This document shows, piece after piece, positions 1 to 9,010 of a DNA stretch of 64,000 bases (within the stretch, counting starts at the first letter, position 1; each line of letters opens with the position of its first letter). Below the pieces are notes generated by a model, which saw only the letters and a program-made list of their open reading frames with translations, ran no database searches and was not told the origin of the DNA. The position numbers were made by a program, and so were the translations under genes. The DNA is from Lancefieldella parvula DSM 20469. Its GTDB lineage: Bacteria > Actinomycetota > Coriobacteriia > Coriobacteriales > Atopobiaceae. The stretch covers positions 310,001 through 374,000 of the forward strand of contig NC_013203.1 of NCBI RefSeq assembly GCF_000024225.1, given 5' to 3'.

Positions 1-47
1 GTGGATAAAGCGTAGAAGACGTTTTTAATGTATTAAGCGGGGAAGCT

Positions 48-692
48 ATGAACCCAAAAATTATTGATGACGCTTTGGACTTTGTGAAACAGATCTTTTC
101 CACAGATTTTAGTGGTCATGATTATTTTCATACGTTACGCGTGTATAAAATGGCAGTAAAAATTGCGCAAGAAGAAGGAGCAAATCAAGAGATTGTTGCT
201 TTGGCAGCTCTTTTGCATGATGTTGATGATATTAAGCTCTCTCCAGAGACACATGAGCATAAAGAGCGTGCTGTTGCTTTTTTGCGTCAACACGTCGTTG
301 ATGAGGTCATTATCCAGGCAATTTGCACTGCAATTGATGAAGTATCGTTTTCTGGAACAGATTCTGTTATTCCTTCAACGCTTGAGGGGATGTGCGTTCA
401 GGATGCAGATCGCTTGGATGCGCTTGGAGCCGTTGGTATTGCACGCACTTTTGCCTATGGCGGAAGTCACGGTCGCGCAATGTATGATCCGGATGAGCCA
501 CCAACTCTTAACATGAATGGCGAGGAGTATCACTCACACAAATCAACATCGCTCAATCACTTCTACGAGAAGCTCTTTTTGTTGGCTAATATGATGAACA
601 CGCGTAGCGGTAAAAAGCTAGGAAAAACACGCGAGAAATACATGCGTGAGTATGTGGATGAATTCTTAGATGAGTGGAATGGTGAACGCTAA
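48..692 (+). CDS. HD-domain metal-dependent phosphohydrolase
   Basis: A 214-residue soluble HD-superfamily protein. The metal-binding signature is visible: His28 (in HDYFHT), His57-Asp58 (LLHDVDD) and a later Asp in QDADRLDALGA near residue 121. Relatives of this compact class (the YedJ-like group) hydrolyse phosphomonoesters or nucleotides, but the substrate cannot be read from the sequence. The ATG at 48 follows a GGGG stretch at 39-42. The preceding bases may be the tail of a gene outside the window. No partner gene is close enough to define a pathway. The family call is firm; the physiological role is unknown. Confidence 0.85.
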   Translation: MNPKIIDDALDFVKQIFSTDFSGHDYFHTLRVYKMAVKIAQEEGANQEIVALAALLHDVDDIKLSPETHEHKERAVAFLRQHVVDEVIIQAICTAIDEVSFSGTDSVIPSTLEGMCVQDADRLDALGAVGIARTFAYGGSHGRAMYDPDEPPTLNMNGEEYHSHKSTSLNHFYEKLFLLANMMNTRSGKKLGKTREKYMREYVDEFLDEWNGER

Positions 693-793
693 CTTATAGT
701 TTTTAGCTATATGAATTAGTTAAGTATTTGTATTTCACAAGTGAAGTTTTGATTGTCATACTGGTTTCTCGTAAGTAGTTCTAAGGGGTTATG

Positions 794-1921
794 ATGGCAA
801 TCAAAAATGATAAAACTACTCCACATCGCTTTGATGTTGTTGGTAGCTTTCTTCGTCCAGAAAATCTCAAGCAAGCTCGTATTCAGTTTGAAAAAGGTCA
901 GATTGATGCGCATGAGCTCAAGCTAGTAGAGGACAAAGCTATTACAGAGCTCATTCAAAAAGAAAAGCAAGCAGGTCTTAAAGTCATTACTGATGGTGAG
1001 TTTAGGCGTGCAACATGGCACCTTGATTTTATGTGGGCGTTCGAAGGTATTGGCCATGCACCAACTAATACTGGCCTGCCTTTCCATGATGAGACTGCAG
1101 AGATTGACGACACGTTCTTGGTAGGAAAAGTAGAGCTTACCAAAGAGCACCCGTTTATTGAGCATTTCCGCTTTGTTCAACAGTTTGAGGATGAGACAAC
1201 CGTTGCAAAACTCACTATTCCTGCTCCTGCACAGTTTATCGAGCAGTTTATTATGCCAATGAATCGTGAGCAGACCAAAAAGTATTATGCCGATGACCAG
1301 GAGCTTCTAGAAGACATTGTTGCTGGCTACGGTACGTTTATTGAGCAGGCATATGCTGCAGGCTGTCGTAATCTTCAACTTGATGACTGCTCATGGGGTG
1401 TTTTGGTTGACCCTCGCGCCGAGCTCTTCTTTGGTGCTGACCAGGAGGGTCTCAAGAAAATTAAGGCACTACTCTTGGAGATTAACAACCGTGTTCTTGA
1501 TGCAGCGCCAGCTGATTTAACTATTAACACGCACGTTTGTCGCGGCAACTTCCACAGCACCTGGGCCTGTGAGGGCGGCTATGACGATGTAGCTGATACA
1601 CTTCTTGCTCAAGAGCACGTAAATGCATTCTTCCTGGAATTTGACGATCATCGCTCCGGTGGCTTTGAACCCTTGGCTTCTGTTCCAGCTGGCAAAAAGG
1701 TTGTGCTTGGCCTGATCACCACCAAGCACGCTCAGTTGGAAGAAAAAACCAAAGTTATCGAGCGTATTCATGAGACCGCTCAGTATGTGCCTCTGGAGAA
1801 CCTCTGTCTTTCTCCTCAGTGTGGTTTTGCAAGCTGCGAGATTGGCAACAAACTCACTGAGGAAGAGCAGTGGGCAAAAATTGCGTTTGTTAAAGAAATT
1901 GCTGAAGAGGTTTGGGGTTAA
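794..1921 (+). CDS. MetE-like cobalamin-independent methionine synthase family protein (YxjG/YxjH type)
   Basis: About 375 residues, the length of the B. subtilis YxjG/YxjH group and half of full MetE, so only the C-terminal catalytic-type barrel is present. The barrel start VGSFLRP, the zinc-ligand region THVCRGN (about residue 245) and LSPQCGFAS (about 341) are intact. This suggests methyl transfer to a thiol such as homocysteine; the methyl donor is unknown. An ATG at 791 sits only 2 nt after GGGG, so the ATG at 794 is preferred. The gene is single and is followed by a strong hairpin terminator. The 5' region (693-793) is too short for a SAM riboswitch. Confidence 0.85.
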   Translation: MAIKNDKTTPHRFDVVGSFLRPENLKQARIQFEKGQIDAHELKLVEDKAITELIQKEKQAGLKVITDGEFRRATWHLDFMWAFEGIGHAPTNTGLPFHDETAEIDDTFLVGKVELTKEHPFIEHFRFVQQFEDETTVAKLTIPAPAQFIEQFIMPMNREQTKKYYADDQELLEDIVAGYGTFIEQAYAAGCRNLQLDDCSWGVLVDPRAELFFGADQEGLKKIKALLLEINNRVLDAAPADLTINTHVCRGNFHSTWACEGGYDDVADTLLAQEHVNAFFLEFDDHRSGGFEPLASVPAGKKVVLGLITTKHAQLEEKTKVIERIHETAQYVPLENLCLSPQCGFASCEIGNKLTEEEQWAKIAFVKEIAEEVWG

Positions 1922-1996
1922 ACGCCAGTTGATTCACGGCTAGTTTACGATTAATGCACCGTTTACCGAAGAGTTTCTGACCATACGTTCTTCTTG

Positions 1997-2030
1997 ACTC
2001 CTGTCCACTAAAATGGACAGGAGTTTTTAT
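1997..2030 (+). terminator. Rho-independent terminator, also a palindromic TGTCCA site
   Basis: An 11-bp perfect stem, ACTCCTGTCCA / TGGACAGGAGT, has a 6-nt loop and is followed by TTTTAT. It closes the MetE-like gene. The centre (2002-2019) is TGTCCA-N6-TGGACA, the same half-sites and spacing seen again at 3463-3480, so it may also be an operator for the next gene. Confidence 0.85.
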
Positions 2031-2053
2031 TGGAGCTAGACTTCGGAGGCAGT

Positions 2054-3046
2054 ATGCCAAGCGAGAAGACCCGCTGCTTGCATCTCGTAAAAATATTCGA
2101 GGAAGAAACTGACGATGACCACGGTTTGAGTACTCCTCAGCTTATTGAAAGACTTGCTGAGCGTGGTCTGAGCGTAGAGCGTAAAACGTTGTATGACGAT
2201 ATTAAATCGTTGCAGAATTTTGGCTACGACATCCAGTCCTACCAGCGTCATCCCGTTGAATATGGCCTGGCAACTAGGAAGTTTCAGGCTGAAGAACTTA
2301 TGCTGATGGCAGACGCAGTGCAGTCGTCAAAGTTTTTGACGGAGCGTAAAGCAAACAATCTGGTAAGTCTTATCGGAGATTTAGGTGGCAAGTCCACCTC
2401 TGATACGTTGAAGAAGCGCATTCATGTTGAAGGACGTATTAAATCGCAGAATGAGTCTGTGTTTTATGCGCTTAATGCTATTCAGACAGCGCTTTTACAG
2501 AAGAAAAAGGTCTCATTCAAGTATCGCAAAAAAGGGTTTAAAGATAAGGTTATTGAAGAGCTGCCTGTAAGAGAAGAAACCCCTGTTCAGCTTACATATA
2601 TTGATGATTTCTACTATCTTATTGTGTGGAACGATAAGCATCAAAACTTTGTCAATTATCGTGTTGATCGTATGTTTAGACTTGAGGTTTCTGATGCCGA
2701 TGCCACGGTTAACGAACAAATAAAACGTTTTGATATAGACAAGTATCAAGAACGCGTCTTTGGTATGTATTCAGGTGAGGTTGTTGCGGTAACTCTTCGT
2801 GTTAACGAGCGCGTTATGTGCTCGGTGTATGATCGCTTTGGCAAGAACATCATTTTGAATAACTTAAGTTCTGATGGAGCTACAGCTGACGTGCATGTTT
2901 CTGTAATGGAAGCTCCTACTTTTTATGGGTGGCTTGCAACATTTGGAACAGATATTGAACTGGTAGCTCCAAAGAAGACCAGACAAAAATATCAAGAGTA
3001 CTTAAGTGGAATTCTTCAGAGCTATCAGTCACAGAAAGAAGATTAG
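2054..3046 (+). CDS. WYL-domain transcriptional regulator (YafY/DeoR-type HTH)
   Basis: A 330-residue regulator. The N-terminal winged helix covers about residues 1-65 (STPQLIERLAERGLSVERKT). The central WYL domain has FYYLIVWN and NYRVDRM near residues 190-215, and a WCX-like C-terminal extension follows. WYL domains are known as ligand sensors in bacterial transcription factors. The ATG at 2054 has GGAGG four bases upstream, so upstream TTG codons are unlikely. A TGTCCA-N6-TGGACA palindrome lies 35 bp before the start and an identical one lies at 3463-3480 beyond the next gene. The simplest reading is autoregulation plus control of the adjacent HIRAN/GNAT pair, but this is inference. Confidence 0.85.
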   Translation: MPSEKTRCLHLVKIFEEETDDDHGLSTPQLIERLAERGLSVERKTLYDDIKSLQNFGYDIQSYQRHPVEYGLATRKFQAEELMLMADAVQSSKFLTERKANNLVSLIGDLGGKSTSDTLKKRIHVEGRIKSQNESVFYALNAIQTALLQKKKVSFKYRKKGFKDKVIEELPVREETPVQLTYIDDFYYLIVWNDKHQNFVNYRVDRMFRLEVSDADATVNEQIKRFDIDKYQERVFGMYSGEVVAVTLRVNERVMCSVYDRFGKNIILNNLSSDGATADVHVSVMEAPTFYGWLATFGTDIELVAPKKTRQKYQEYLSGILQSYQSQKED

Positions 3047-3084
3047 TCATAACAAGCTAAAACAGACAGGTTTGAGCGCACCAA

Positions 3085-3408
3085 TTATCGAGCATCAATG
3101 ACGTAGAGACCTGCTTTAACAAGAAGATGACCATGATGATCACTGAGCTGAGTAATTTTGCAAGTAATAATGTTTTGATGTCCGTAGAAAAGCAAGGTGC
3201 TCCAGAGAGAATTACTTTCTTTAGGAATAAAACCCAGCTTGTTGTTATTTGAATACAGAGCCAGAGCTTCAGGATCGTAAGGGTTATCGCGCTCAGGAAC
3301 AATGGTTAGATCTGAGCCAAGTTTTAGCTGATCAAATATAAGAGGAGCGTCGTAGTAGGGAAGACCGGAAATAACAAAGGAATCAACAAGCTTTGTAGGA
3401 CTGTACAT
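3085..3408 (-). CDS. HIRAN-domain protein
   Basis: A 107-residue stand-alone HIRAN domain. The characteristic run includes VPERDNPYDPEALALY followed by KLGFIPKE. HIRAN modules bind DNA ends or single-stranded DNA in Rad5/HLTF proteins, while single-domain bacterial versions are uncharacterised. Start chosen at 3408: AAGGAGG lies five bases upstream, whereas a longer reading from 3459 has no ribosome binding site and would add a hydrophobic stretch. The gene runs convergently to the WYL regulator and divergently from the GNAT gene. The shared divergent region carries a TGTCCA palindrome. Confidence 0.8.
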   Translation of the reverse strand: MYSPTKLVDSFVISGLPYYDAPLIFDQLKLGSDLTIVPERDNPYDPEALALYSNNNKLGFIPKESNSLWSTLLFYGHQNIITCKITQLSDHHGHLLVKAGLYVIDAR

Positions 3409-3462
3409 AAGAGCCTCCTTAGAAAATGTTAAGAACAGAGTAAAGAAGATAAAAAGCATGAG

Positions 3463-3480
3463 TGTCCAACAGACTGGACA
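3463..3480. promoter_or_regulatory. Palindromic operator candidate TGTCCA-N6-TGGACA
   Basis: A perfect 6+6 inverted repeat lies between the divergent HIRAN (start 3408) and GNAT (start 3527) genes. Half-sites and spacer length are identical to 2002-2019 upstream of the WYL regulator. No T-run follows, so this copy is not a terminator. Confidence 0.55.
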
Positions 3481-3526
3481 GTATAAGAAAGCTGTAAGGT
3501 AGTAAAGAACTTCAAAGGGAGTTTGT

Positions 3527-4075
3527 ATGATTACAACTAAGAGATTGTTTCTTATTCCATGGCATGCATCTGACGCCGATGAGCTTTATGAACTGGCAAA
3601 AGACCCAGAGATTGGCCCGCTTTGTGGATGGGAACCTCATAAGACTCTGGAAGATTCTAAGCAGGTTCTTGCAAACGTGCTGTCCGATAAGTCCTGTTAC
3701 GCCGTAAAAGATATGAAGACAGGTCACGTAATTGGTTCAATGTCGTTGAATTTCGAAGAAATTTCTGATTTAAAGGATCCCTCAAAGCAGCTGCATCAGG
3801 CAGAAATTGGCTATTGGATTGGTCGTCCTTATTGGGGACAAGGGTTGGCACCTGAGGGTGTTCAAGCTCTTACCTCATATGCATTTGAAGAGCATGGCGT
3901 TGACCAGGTGATTATTAGATATCTTGAGCATAATAAGAAGTCTGCTTCAGTGGCTCGTAAGTGTGGCTTTACGGAGGTGGGCATTATTACAGACTTTAAT
4001 AAGTACACGGGTAAAGAAGAGCAGTTTGGTATATCGATGCTCACAAAAGCAGACTGGGAACGTGTTCAAAAATAG
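3527..4075 (+). CDS. GNAT family N-acetyltransferase (RimJ/RimL-like)
   Basis: A 182-residue single-domain acetyltransferase of the Acetyltransf_3 type. It starts with ITTKRLFLIPW, has the acetyl-CoA segment GYWIGRPYWGQGLAPEG near residues 91-107, and ends with HNKKSASVARKCGF followed by a short tail. This family acetylates N-terminal or side-chain amino groups of proteins or small molecules; the substrate is not predictable. A GGGAG sequence lies just before the ATG. The divergent palindrome at 3463-3480 is its only visible regulatory element. Confidence 0.88.
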   Translation: MITTKRLFLIPWHASDADELYELAKDPEIGPLCGWEPHKTLEDSKQVLANVLSDKSCYAVKDMKTGHVIGSMSLNFEEISDLKDPSKQLHQAEIGYWIGRPYWGQGLAPEGVQALTSYAFEEHGVDQVIIRYLEHNKKSASVARKCGFTEVGIITDFNKYTGKEEQFGISMLTKADWERVQK

Positions 4076-4279
4076 TGGTTCTTCTCGCCATGTTGTGTGT
4101 TGCTTTAAAATGTTATATAAGGCAAACTCTTATAATCAAAGACAAAATTACATGCAGTAGTTAAAACTGTTATTGGACTTATAGGTATTCTCGTACCTCA
4201 AATTTGGCGCAGAATTGAAATGATATCGTCGTTATTGGATTAAAGATTCTGCTTGTAAGAAGAGCGAGAGAAGTTTTAT

Positions 4280-6016
4280 ATGATGATCAACAAACGCCTC
4301 ATTGCCCTCATTGAGGAGAGTAAAAAATATATTGGCTTAACTGTGCTGTATCAGTGGATTGCGCTGATTGCCAATATTGTATTTATGTATTCTCTGGCAA
4401 GAATGATAGAAGCTTTGTTCATGGATTATTTTGTCTTTGAAGAGCAGCTGTTATTTATTGTGTTATGCCTCATTGCTATTGTGATTAGGTATTTCTGTAA
4501 ACTCGCTCAACACAAAACAAGTTTTTATGCAGCAAAAAGAGTTAAAAAGACCCTTCGCGAGAAAATCTATCAGAAACTCTTAGAGTTTGGTCCTTCGTAT
4601 AAAAACTCATATGCTACCAGCGAGATTGTTCAACTTGCTGTTGAAGGCGTTGATCAGCTTGAAACGTATTTTGCACAGTATTTACCACAGTTCTTCTATG
4701 CTGTTTTAGCTCCACTCACACTTTTTCTTGTTTTGCTTTTTATTAGTCCTGTAGTTGGTATTGTTTTGCTGGTATTTGTTCCACTTATTCCAATGACCAT
4801 TGTTTTTATCCAGAGGTTTGCGAAGAAGCTTCTGTCTAAGTATTGGGGTCAGTATACGCAGCTCGGCGATACATTTTTGGAGAACTTACAAGGTCTGACT
4901 ACGGCAAAGATTTACAAGGCTGATGACTTTAAGCACAAGCAGATGAACGAGGAAGCCGAGCACTTCAGACGTATTACCATGAAGGTCCTGACCATGCAGC
5001 TAAACTCTATTACTGTGATGGATGTGGTTGCATTTGGTGGAAGTGCTCTTGGTACAATCCTTGCAATTCAGCAGGTGAACGACCAGCTTCTCTTTATGTG
5101 GGAGGGCGTCTTTGTTATTTTGATTTCGGCTGAGTTCTTTTTGCCTATGCGTCTTTTGGGCAGCTATTTCCATATTGCCATGAATGGTATGGCAGCATCG
5201 GATAAGATCTTTAACTTACTTGATATGCCCGTTCAAGAGCAAGGTGCCAAAACTTTTCCAGCTTCCAGTGATGTATCGTTACGCAATGTTTCTTTTTCCT
5301 ATGATGGCGAGAAACCCGTTTTGGTGAATGTATCTTTTGGAATGCATGCTAACTCTTTAAATGCACTGGTAGGAGAGTCAGGCTGTGGCAAATCAACAAT
5401 CGCAGCACTTTTGACTGGAAAGCTTCGTTCGTATTCTGGTGATGTTTTGTTTGGAAATACCAGTTTGGCAGACATTTCCGATCAGAATTTACTTCAAAAC
5501 GTTACGTATATTGGACATCAAGCGCATCTCTTTATGGGAAGTGTTCGTTCCAACCTTGTCATGGGTAACCCCGAAGCAACTGAAGACCAACTTTGGCATG
5601 CTCTTGAGCAGGTCAATCTTGCTGAGTTTATAAGGTCTCTAGGTGGACTTGATGCTCCCGTTGCTGAGAAGGGCTCTAACTTGTCTGGTGGTCAGCGTCA
5701 GAGGCTGGCACTTGCTAGAGCGCTGCTTCATAACAGCCAGATGTACATCTTTGACGAAGCAACTTCAAACATTGACGTTGAGAGTGAGGATGTCATCATG
5801 CAACAGGTTCACCAGCTTGCTCAGTCAAAGATGGTGCTGGTGATTTCGCATCGTTTGGTGAACGTCAAAAACGCTAATCAGATTGTGGTCATGCAACATG
5901 GTCGCGTTGTTGGAAGTGGTACTCATCAAGAGCTGCTTGCAACAAATGACGAGTACAAGCGAATGACACAGGCCCAGACCGAGCTTGAGAATTATGTGAA
6001 AGGAGTTGAGGCGTAG
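4280..6016 (+). CDS. cydD: ABC transporter ATP-binding/permease half, CydD-like
   Basis: A 578-residue fused half-transporter. Six hydrophobic segments occupy about residues 1-310. The nucleotide-binding domain follows, with Walker A GESGCGKST near 364, signature LSGGQRQRLALARA and Walker B MYIFDEATSNID. It overlaps the next half-transporter by one base, so the two should form a heterodimer. The order and the partner resemble CydDC, which exports cysteine/glutathione in E. coli and supports cytochrome bd assembly; Gram-positive relatives are less well defined. The co-transcribed YgbA-type gene supports a redox or NO-stress role. The general ABC exporter call is certain; the CydD identity is moderate. 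Confidence 0.75.
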   Translation: MMINKRLIALIEESKKYIGLTVLYQWIALIANIVFMYSLARMIEALFMDYFVFEEQLLFIVLCLIAIVIRYFCKLAQHKTSFYAAKRVKKTLREKIYQKLLEFGPSYKNSYATSEIVQLAVEGVDQLETYFAQYLPQFFYAVLAPLTLFLVLLFISPVVGIVLLVFVPLIPMTIVFIQRFAKKLLSKYWGQYTQLGDTFLENLQGLTTAKIYKADDFKHKQMNEEAEHFRRITMKVLTMQLNSITVMDVVAFGGSALGTILAIQQVNDQLLFMWEGVFVILISAEFFLPMRLLGSYFHIAMNGMAASDKIFNLLDMPVQEQGAKTFPASSDVSLRNVSFSYDGEKPVLVNVSFGMHANSLNALVGESGCGKSTIAALLTGKLRSYSGDVLFGNTSLADISDQNLLQNVTYIGHQAHLFMGSVRSNLVMGNPEATEDQLWHALEQVNLAEFIRSLGGLDAPVAEKGSNLSGGQRQRLALARALLHNSQMYIFDEATSNIDVESEDVIMQQVHQLAQSKMVLVISHRLVNVKNANQIVVMQHGRVVGSGTHQELLATNDEYKRMTQAQTELENYVKGVEA

Positions 6017-7716
6017 TGAAGACAGAAGTTAAAAATAACGCCACAACTGCACGTACTTCTCGCCGTGGTGCATTTACTGTCATGTTGAGGTTGGTAGGAC
6101 TGGTACGCCCTCTGGCCGGCTATATGATACTTGCAATTTTGATGGGCGTTTTAGGTAACCTTGCTGCTACGTTCATTAGCATTTTTGGAGCGTATGCCCT
6201 GCTCAGTGCTACGGGCTTTGCTTCATCATCTCCTATGGTGTTGCTTTTTGGTGGCATGCTTCTGTTTGCATTGGTTCGTGGTTTGCTACGCTATGCCGAG
6301 CAGGAGTGCAACCACTTTATTGCGTTTAAACTGCTTGCGCTTATTCGAGACCGCGTGTTTACGGCGTTAAGAAAGCTTGCACCAGCAAAACTTGAGGTTA
6401 AAAATAAAGGTAACCTGATGAGTGTTATCACCTCAGACATTGAGCTGCTCGAGGTTTTCTATGCGCATACTATCTCACCCATTTGTATTGCGACTGTTTT
6501 CTGCATTGTTATGGTGTGGTTTATTGCGGGTAGCACCAACTGGATTTTAGGTGTTATTGCACTTGTTTCTTATCTGATTGTTGGTGTAGTTATCCCGTTT
6601 AACATGTCTAAGCGCTCCGAACAAGACTCTGCTGAAGCAAGAGATCTTGCTGGCAAGCTTTCGACGGTTACCCTTGATAACCTGCGCGGCCTTGACGAGA
6701 TTCTGCAATATAACACTGGTAAGCAGATGATTGAGCAAACAAGTCAACTAGCCAATCAGTTAAGTGACAGACAGCAGGCAGTTAAGAAAGCATTTGGTGT
6801 CAACGATGCCGTTACCTCAACGGTCATTTTGCTTGCTGGTCTTGTCATGTTCTTTAGCTCGTTCTACTTGGCTCATACCCAGCAGATTCTTATGAACGAA
6901 GCTTTTATTGTTACTATTGCATTGATGAGTTCATTTGGTCCTGTTGTTGCTTTAGCCTCACTTGGTACAACGCTTACCAGTACTTTTGCTGCCGGTAATC
7001 GCGTTTTGGATATTCTGGACGAGAAGCCTCTGGTTGAAGATGTAGTAGACCAAAAAGATGTCTCTTATGAGGGCGTCCGTGTTTCTGAGCTTTCATTTGC
7101 GTATGATGATGAGCAGATTCTGGATAATATTTCTGTAGACATTCCTACCGATAAAATTGTAGGAATTGTAGGTAAGAGCGGCTCGGGTAAGTCTACGCTG
7201 CTTAAACTTTTGATGCGTTTCTGGCCAGCAACACCTGGTGCCATTGAGATTTCTGGAACTCCTTTAGAGCAGATTAATACCTCTAACCTGCGTGATCTTG
7301 AGAGTTATATGACACAGGATACGCATCTGTACCATGATTCCATCAAGAATAATCTGCGCATTGCAAAGCTTGATGCAACAGATGAGGAGATTATTGAGGC
7401 ATGCAAGAAGGCTTCAATTCACGAGTGCATCTCTACGTTACCTCAGGGCTATGACACGCCTGTTGCAGAACTTGGCGACTCGCTTTCTGGCGGAGAGCGC
7501 CAGCGTATTGGTCTTGCTCGTGCTTTCTTGCACGATGCACCTTTGATGCTGCTTGATGAGCCAACCAGTAATCTAGACAGTTTAAATGAGGCTATTATTT
7601 TGCGTTCTCTTGATAAAGAGACTGAGCACAAATCCGTGGTTCTTGTTTCTCACAGAGCTTCTACCATGGGAATTGCAGATGTTGTTTACACCGTTGATGG
7701 GGGACGAGTGAGCTAA
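6016..7716 (+). CDS. cydC: ABC transporter ATP-binding/permease half, CydC-like
   Basis: A 566-residue half-transporter starting with GTG at 6016, which overlaps the upstream TAG by one base (translational coupling). Six membrane segments lie in residues 25-310. Walker A is GKSGSGKST near 385, the signature is LSGGERQRIGLARAF and Walker B is LMLLDEPTSNLD. It ends overlapping the start of the next gene. It is probably the CydC-type subunit of a thiol exporter with the preceding gene. A general lipid or drug exporter cannot be excluded from sequence alone. Confidence 0.75.
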   Translation: MKTEVKNNATTARTSRRGAFTVMLRLVGLVRPLAGYMILAILMGVLGNLAATFISIFGAYALLSATGFASSSPMVLLFGGMLLFALVRGLLRYAEQECNHFIAFKLLALIRDRVFTALRKLAPAKLEVKNKGNLMSVITSDIELLEVFYAHTISPICIATVFCIVMVWFIAGSTNWILGVIALVSYLIVGVVIPFNMSKRSEQDSAEARDLAGKLSTVTLDNLRGLDEILQYNTGKQMIEQTSQLANQLSDRQQAVKKAFGVNDAVTSTVILLAGLVMFFSSFYLAHTQQILMNEAFIVTIALMSSFGPVVALASLGTTLTSTFAAGNRVLDILDEKPLVEDVVDQKDVSYEGVRVSELSFAYDDEQILDNISVDIPTDKIVGIVGKSGSGKSTLLKLLMRFWPATPGAIEISGTPLEQINTSNLRDLESYMTQDTHLYHDSIKNNLRIAKLDATDEEIIEACKKASIHECISTLPQGYDTPVAELGDSLSGGERQRIGLARAFLHDAPLMLLDEPTSNLDSLNEAIILRSLDKETEHKSVVLVSHRASTMGIADVVYTVDGGRVS

Positions 7717-8033
7717 TGACACCTGAAGAAATTGAACAGAAACGTCAGAAAGAAAAAGATCTTTTCTCGTTAATGATTCGTTTTTATTGCGAGAAGTACC
7801 ACCACACTAAAGCTCATGAACATCTGTGTGAAGGGTGCGCTGAGCTTGAAAAGTATGCCCATATGTGTGTACAGCGTTGCCCATTTATAGAGACAAAGAC
7901 GTTTTGCTCAAAATGTAAATCACACTGCTATAACAAAGAGATGCGCGCTCGTGTTAAAGAGGTCATGAAATCTACGGGACCTCGTCTCTTGTTGCATCAT
8001 CCAATTCTTGTGATTAAGCATGCGCTACAGTAA
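7716..8033 (+). CDS. YgbA-type nitrous-oxide-stimulated-promoter family protein
   Basis: A 105-residue cysteine-rich protein. The Cys clusters (HLCEGCAEL, CVQRCPF, FCSKCKSHC) and the C-terminal GPRLLLHHP match the YgbA_NO family, which is NsrR-controlled and linked to nitrosative stress in enterobacteria. The cysteine pattern suggests a bound metal. Its ATG overlaps the stop of the CydC-like gene, so the three proteins are made from one mRNA. Co-transcription with a CydDC-like exporter fits thiol homeostasis during NO exposure, which is inference. Biochemical function is unknown. Confidence 0.82.
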   Translation: MTPEEIEQKRQKEKDLFSLMIRFYCEKYHHTKAHEHLCEGCAELEKYAHMCVQRCPFIETKTFCSKCKSHCYNKEMRARVKEVMKSTGPRLLLHHPILVIKHALQ

Positions 8034-8066
8034 CGTGGTTCTCTAGTATGTCCTGTAGCATTTTTT
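8024..8066 (+). terminator. Terminator of the cydDC-ygbA operon
   Basis: Stem GCTACAG (8024-8030) pairs with CTGTAGC (8053-8059) around a long loop and is followed by ATTTTTT. The stem begins inside the last codons of the ygbA-like gene. Confidence 0.6.
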
Positions 8067-8173
8067 GAATCTTTTTCATTTGAAACATAACTGTTAACTC
8101 TGAGAATTATGTATTTTTGCCGCGGCGCATTAGGGTTACAGTGACCTCTTGCTTTACAGAAGGAGGTACTGCG

Positions 8174-8833
8174 TTGATTAAATCAAAGAAAGCGTCATTT
8201 ATTTTTAAGCTGTTTATTGCTGTGATTGGCACCTTTGTGCTGTGTGATTCGGCGGGTATTTTCCGAATGAACTTCCGCGTTTCTTTCTTGTATTACTTTA
8301 CTAATATTTCTAATTTGCTTCTTGTTGCCTATTTCTGGGGAGCGTTGTTCCAGGCTTACAAGCATCCTGAGACTGCTCAGAAACCATGGATGCCAACAGT
8401 TAAACACACACTTATGTTGGGTATTACTGTAACTGGTCTGGTAGCTTACTTCTTGCTTGACCACGGTGAGGTCTTTGTAAATGGTGTTTTTAAGTTCAAC
8501 AATTTCATTTTGCACGATATGATTCCTATTTGTGGCGTTCTGGACTGGTTGCTCTTTGACGAGAAGCCAACTATGAGCTTTAAAGAGCCTCTTATCTGGC
8601 CTTTGTATCCGCTTACGTATTTTGTGTACATCATCGTCTTGGTACTAGGCTTTGGTGTACAGATCAAAGAGAAATCTCGTTGGCCTTATGGATTTATGGA
8701 CTTTGACAAGCTGGGAGTTCCTGCGGTTGCTTTGACCATTGTGATTCTGGTTGTTGTCTTTGTTGCTCTGGGTTACCTCTACGTTTTCATTGATAAGAAA
8801 CTTGGCGAGAAGATCAAGAAGGCTCAAAATTAA
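8174..8833 (+). CDS. Pr6Pr family integral membrane protein
   Basis: About 219 residues with six predicted membrane segments. The family signature is the FYYFTNISNLL-like run (SFLYYFTNISNLLLV), the mid-protein FILHDMIPICGVLDWLLF and the WPLYPLTYFVYI segment. Pr6Pr proteins (FAR-17a/AIG1-like) have no established bacterial function. Start chosen at TTG 8174, because AGGAGG at 8161-8166 is seven bases upstream; the ATG-like start at 8117 would place this strong site inside the gene. A hairpin terminator follows, so the gene appears monocistronic. Confidence 0.8.
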   Translation: MIKSKKASFIFKLFIAVIGTFVLCDSAGIFRMNFRVSFLYYFTNISNLLLVAYFWGALFQAYKHPETAQKPWMPTVKHTLMLGITVTGLVAYFLLDHGEVFVNGVFKFNNFILHDMIPICGVLDWLLFDEKPTMSFKEPLIWPLYPLTYFVYIIVLVLGFGVQIKEKSRWPYGFMDFDKLGVPAVALTIVILVVVFVALGYLYVFIDKKLGEKIKKAQN

Positions 8834-8900
8834 GTTATTCAAGTGGGATAACTGTAAGGTCGAAATCTGACTTGTTGCGAAGTAAAATTTAATTCATTGC

Positions 8901-8934
8901 AAAGCACCTGACACTTCTTGTCAGGTGCTTTTTA
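8901..8934 (+). terminator. Rho-independent terminator
   Basis: A perfect 12-bp stem, AAGCACCTGACA / TGTCAGGTGCTT, has a 5-nt loop and then TTTAT. It ends the Pr6Pr transcript. Confidence 0.9.
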
Positions 8935-9010
8935 TGCCGTTTACGGGGCTATATTTGGAACGACGCATATGTACTGGTAAAATATTAAAGAAGTTGATGA
9001 AGGAGGTATT

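Noticed and set aside
693-793. Possible SAM riboswitch before the MetE-like gene
   Set aside because: The gap is only about 100 bp and shows none of the stems of known SAM riboswitches.
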